Notes under the pieces: model-generated
What the model was told of the DNA's origin: nothing
Databases searched by the model: none
The model's input: only the letters and a program-made list of their open reading frames with translations
Program-made: the position numbers and the translations under genes
NCBI GenBank assembly: GCA_020630045.1
Contig: JAHDCE010000343.1
Location: 1 to 5,289 of the forward strand
Source of the DNA: Saprospiraceae bacterium
Lineage (GTDB): Bacteria > Bacteroidota > Bacteroidia > Chitinophagales > Saprospiraceae
Reading direction: 5' to 3'
DNA: 5,289 bases
Shown here: piece after piece, positions 5,235 through 5,289 of the stretch
Layout: every line of letters starts with the position of its first letter
Position numbering within the stretch: the stretch's first letter is position 1

Positions 5235-5289
5235 ATTAGATGTTATCACGAAATTTTTTGTATAAAAGACGAATCGTTATTTTGGGAAT
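5223..5289 (+). repeat. 11-bp direct repeat ATTTTGGGAAT at the window edge
   Basis: ATTTTGGGAAT occurs at 5223-5233, inside the right arm of the preceding hairpin, and again at 5279-5289, a 56-bp step. The second copy begins inside TATTTTGG (5278-5285), one mismatch from a TAnnTTTG -7 element. TTTG at 5257-5260 lies 17 nt upstream, somewhat short for this promoter type. It may be the control region of a gene starting beyond the window. The window ends within the repeat, so further copies cannot be seen. Confidence 0.4.

Overview
The window looks like a chromosomal stretch of a Bacteroidota bacterium. The evidence is AT-rich intergenic DNA, promoters of the Bacteroidota type (TTTG, about 20 nt, then TAnnTTTG) ahead of two genes, almost no Shine-Dalgarno sequences, a signal peptide ending in LSAQ, and Bacteroidota-like glucosaminidase and Omp85 proteins. 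Placement below phylum is not attempted. All five genes I accept lie on the + strand. There are no rRNA or tRNA genes, no CRISPR array and no recognisable transposase.

Region by region: (1) 1-993 holds a well-formed promoter with a 16-bp palindrome over it, then a membrane-anchored peptidoglycan glucosaminidase. (2) 994-1255 has no gene but carries a very strong hairpin and a GC-rich palindrome. (3) 1256-2051 holds two small paralogous genes, each pairing an export signal with a complete XRE/Cro-type helix-turn-helix (HTH) domain. The first has a lipoprotein signal peptide and the second a signal peptidase I type signal. They are separated by a terminator, and the second has its own promoter. 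(4) 2125-2166 is a strong intrinsic terminator. (5) 2189-4882 holds two closely spaced genes, probably one operon: a four-helix membrane protein with a C-terminal CPFC peroxiredoxin-like domain, then an Omp85-family (BamA/TamA-like) outer-membrane protein that appears to start at TTG. (6) 4881-5289 starts with a bidirectional terminator. The rest is non-coding as far as I can tell, but contains a long-range inverted repeat spanning about 190 nt (possible structured RNA or miniature mobile element), an imperfect hairpin and an 11-bp direct repeat.

Four of the five products are predicted to be exported or to work at the envelope: glucosaminidase, lipoprotein HTH, secreted HTH and Omp85. The fifth sits in the inner membrane. 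The unusual part is the pair of exported HTH proteins. XRE domains normally bind DNA in the cytoplasm, yet both paralogues keep the fold and share the motif VPTRDxIxKI followed by EIILD behind different export signals. What they do is unknown. Binding extracellular DNA, a repurposed protein-interaction fold, or a membrane-tethered regulator are all open.
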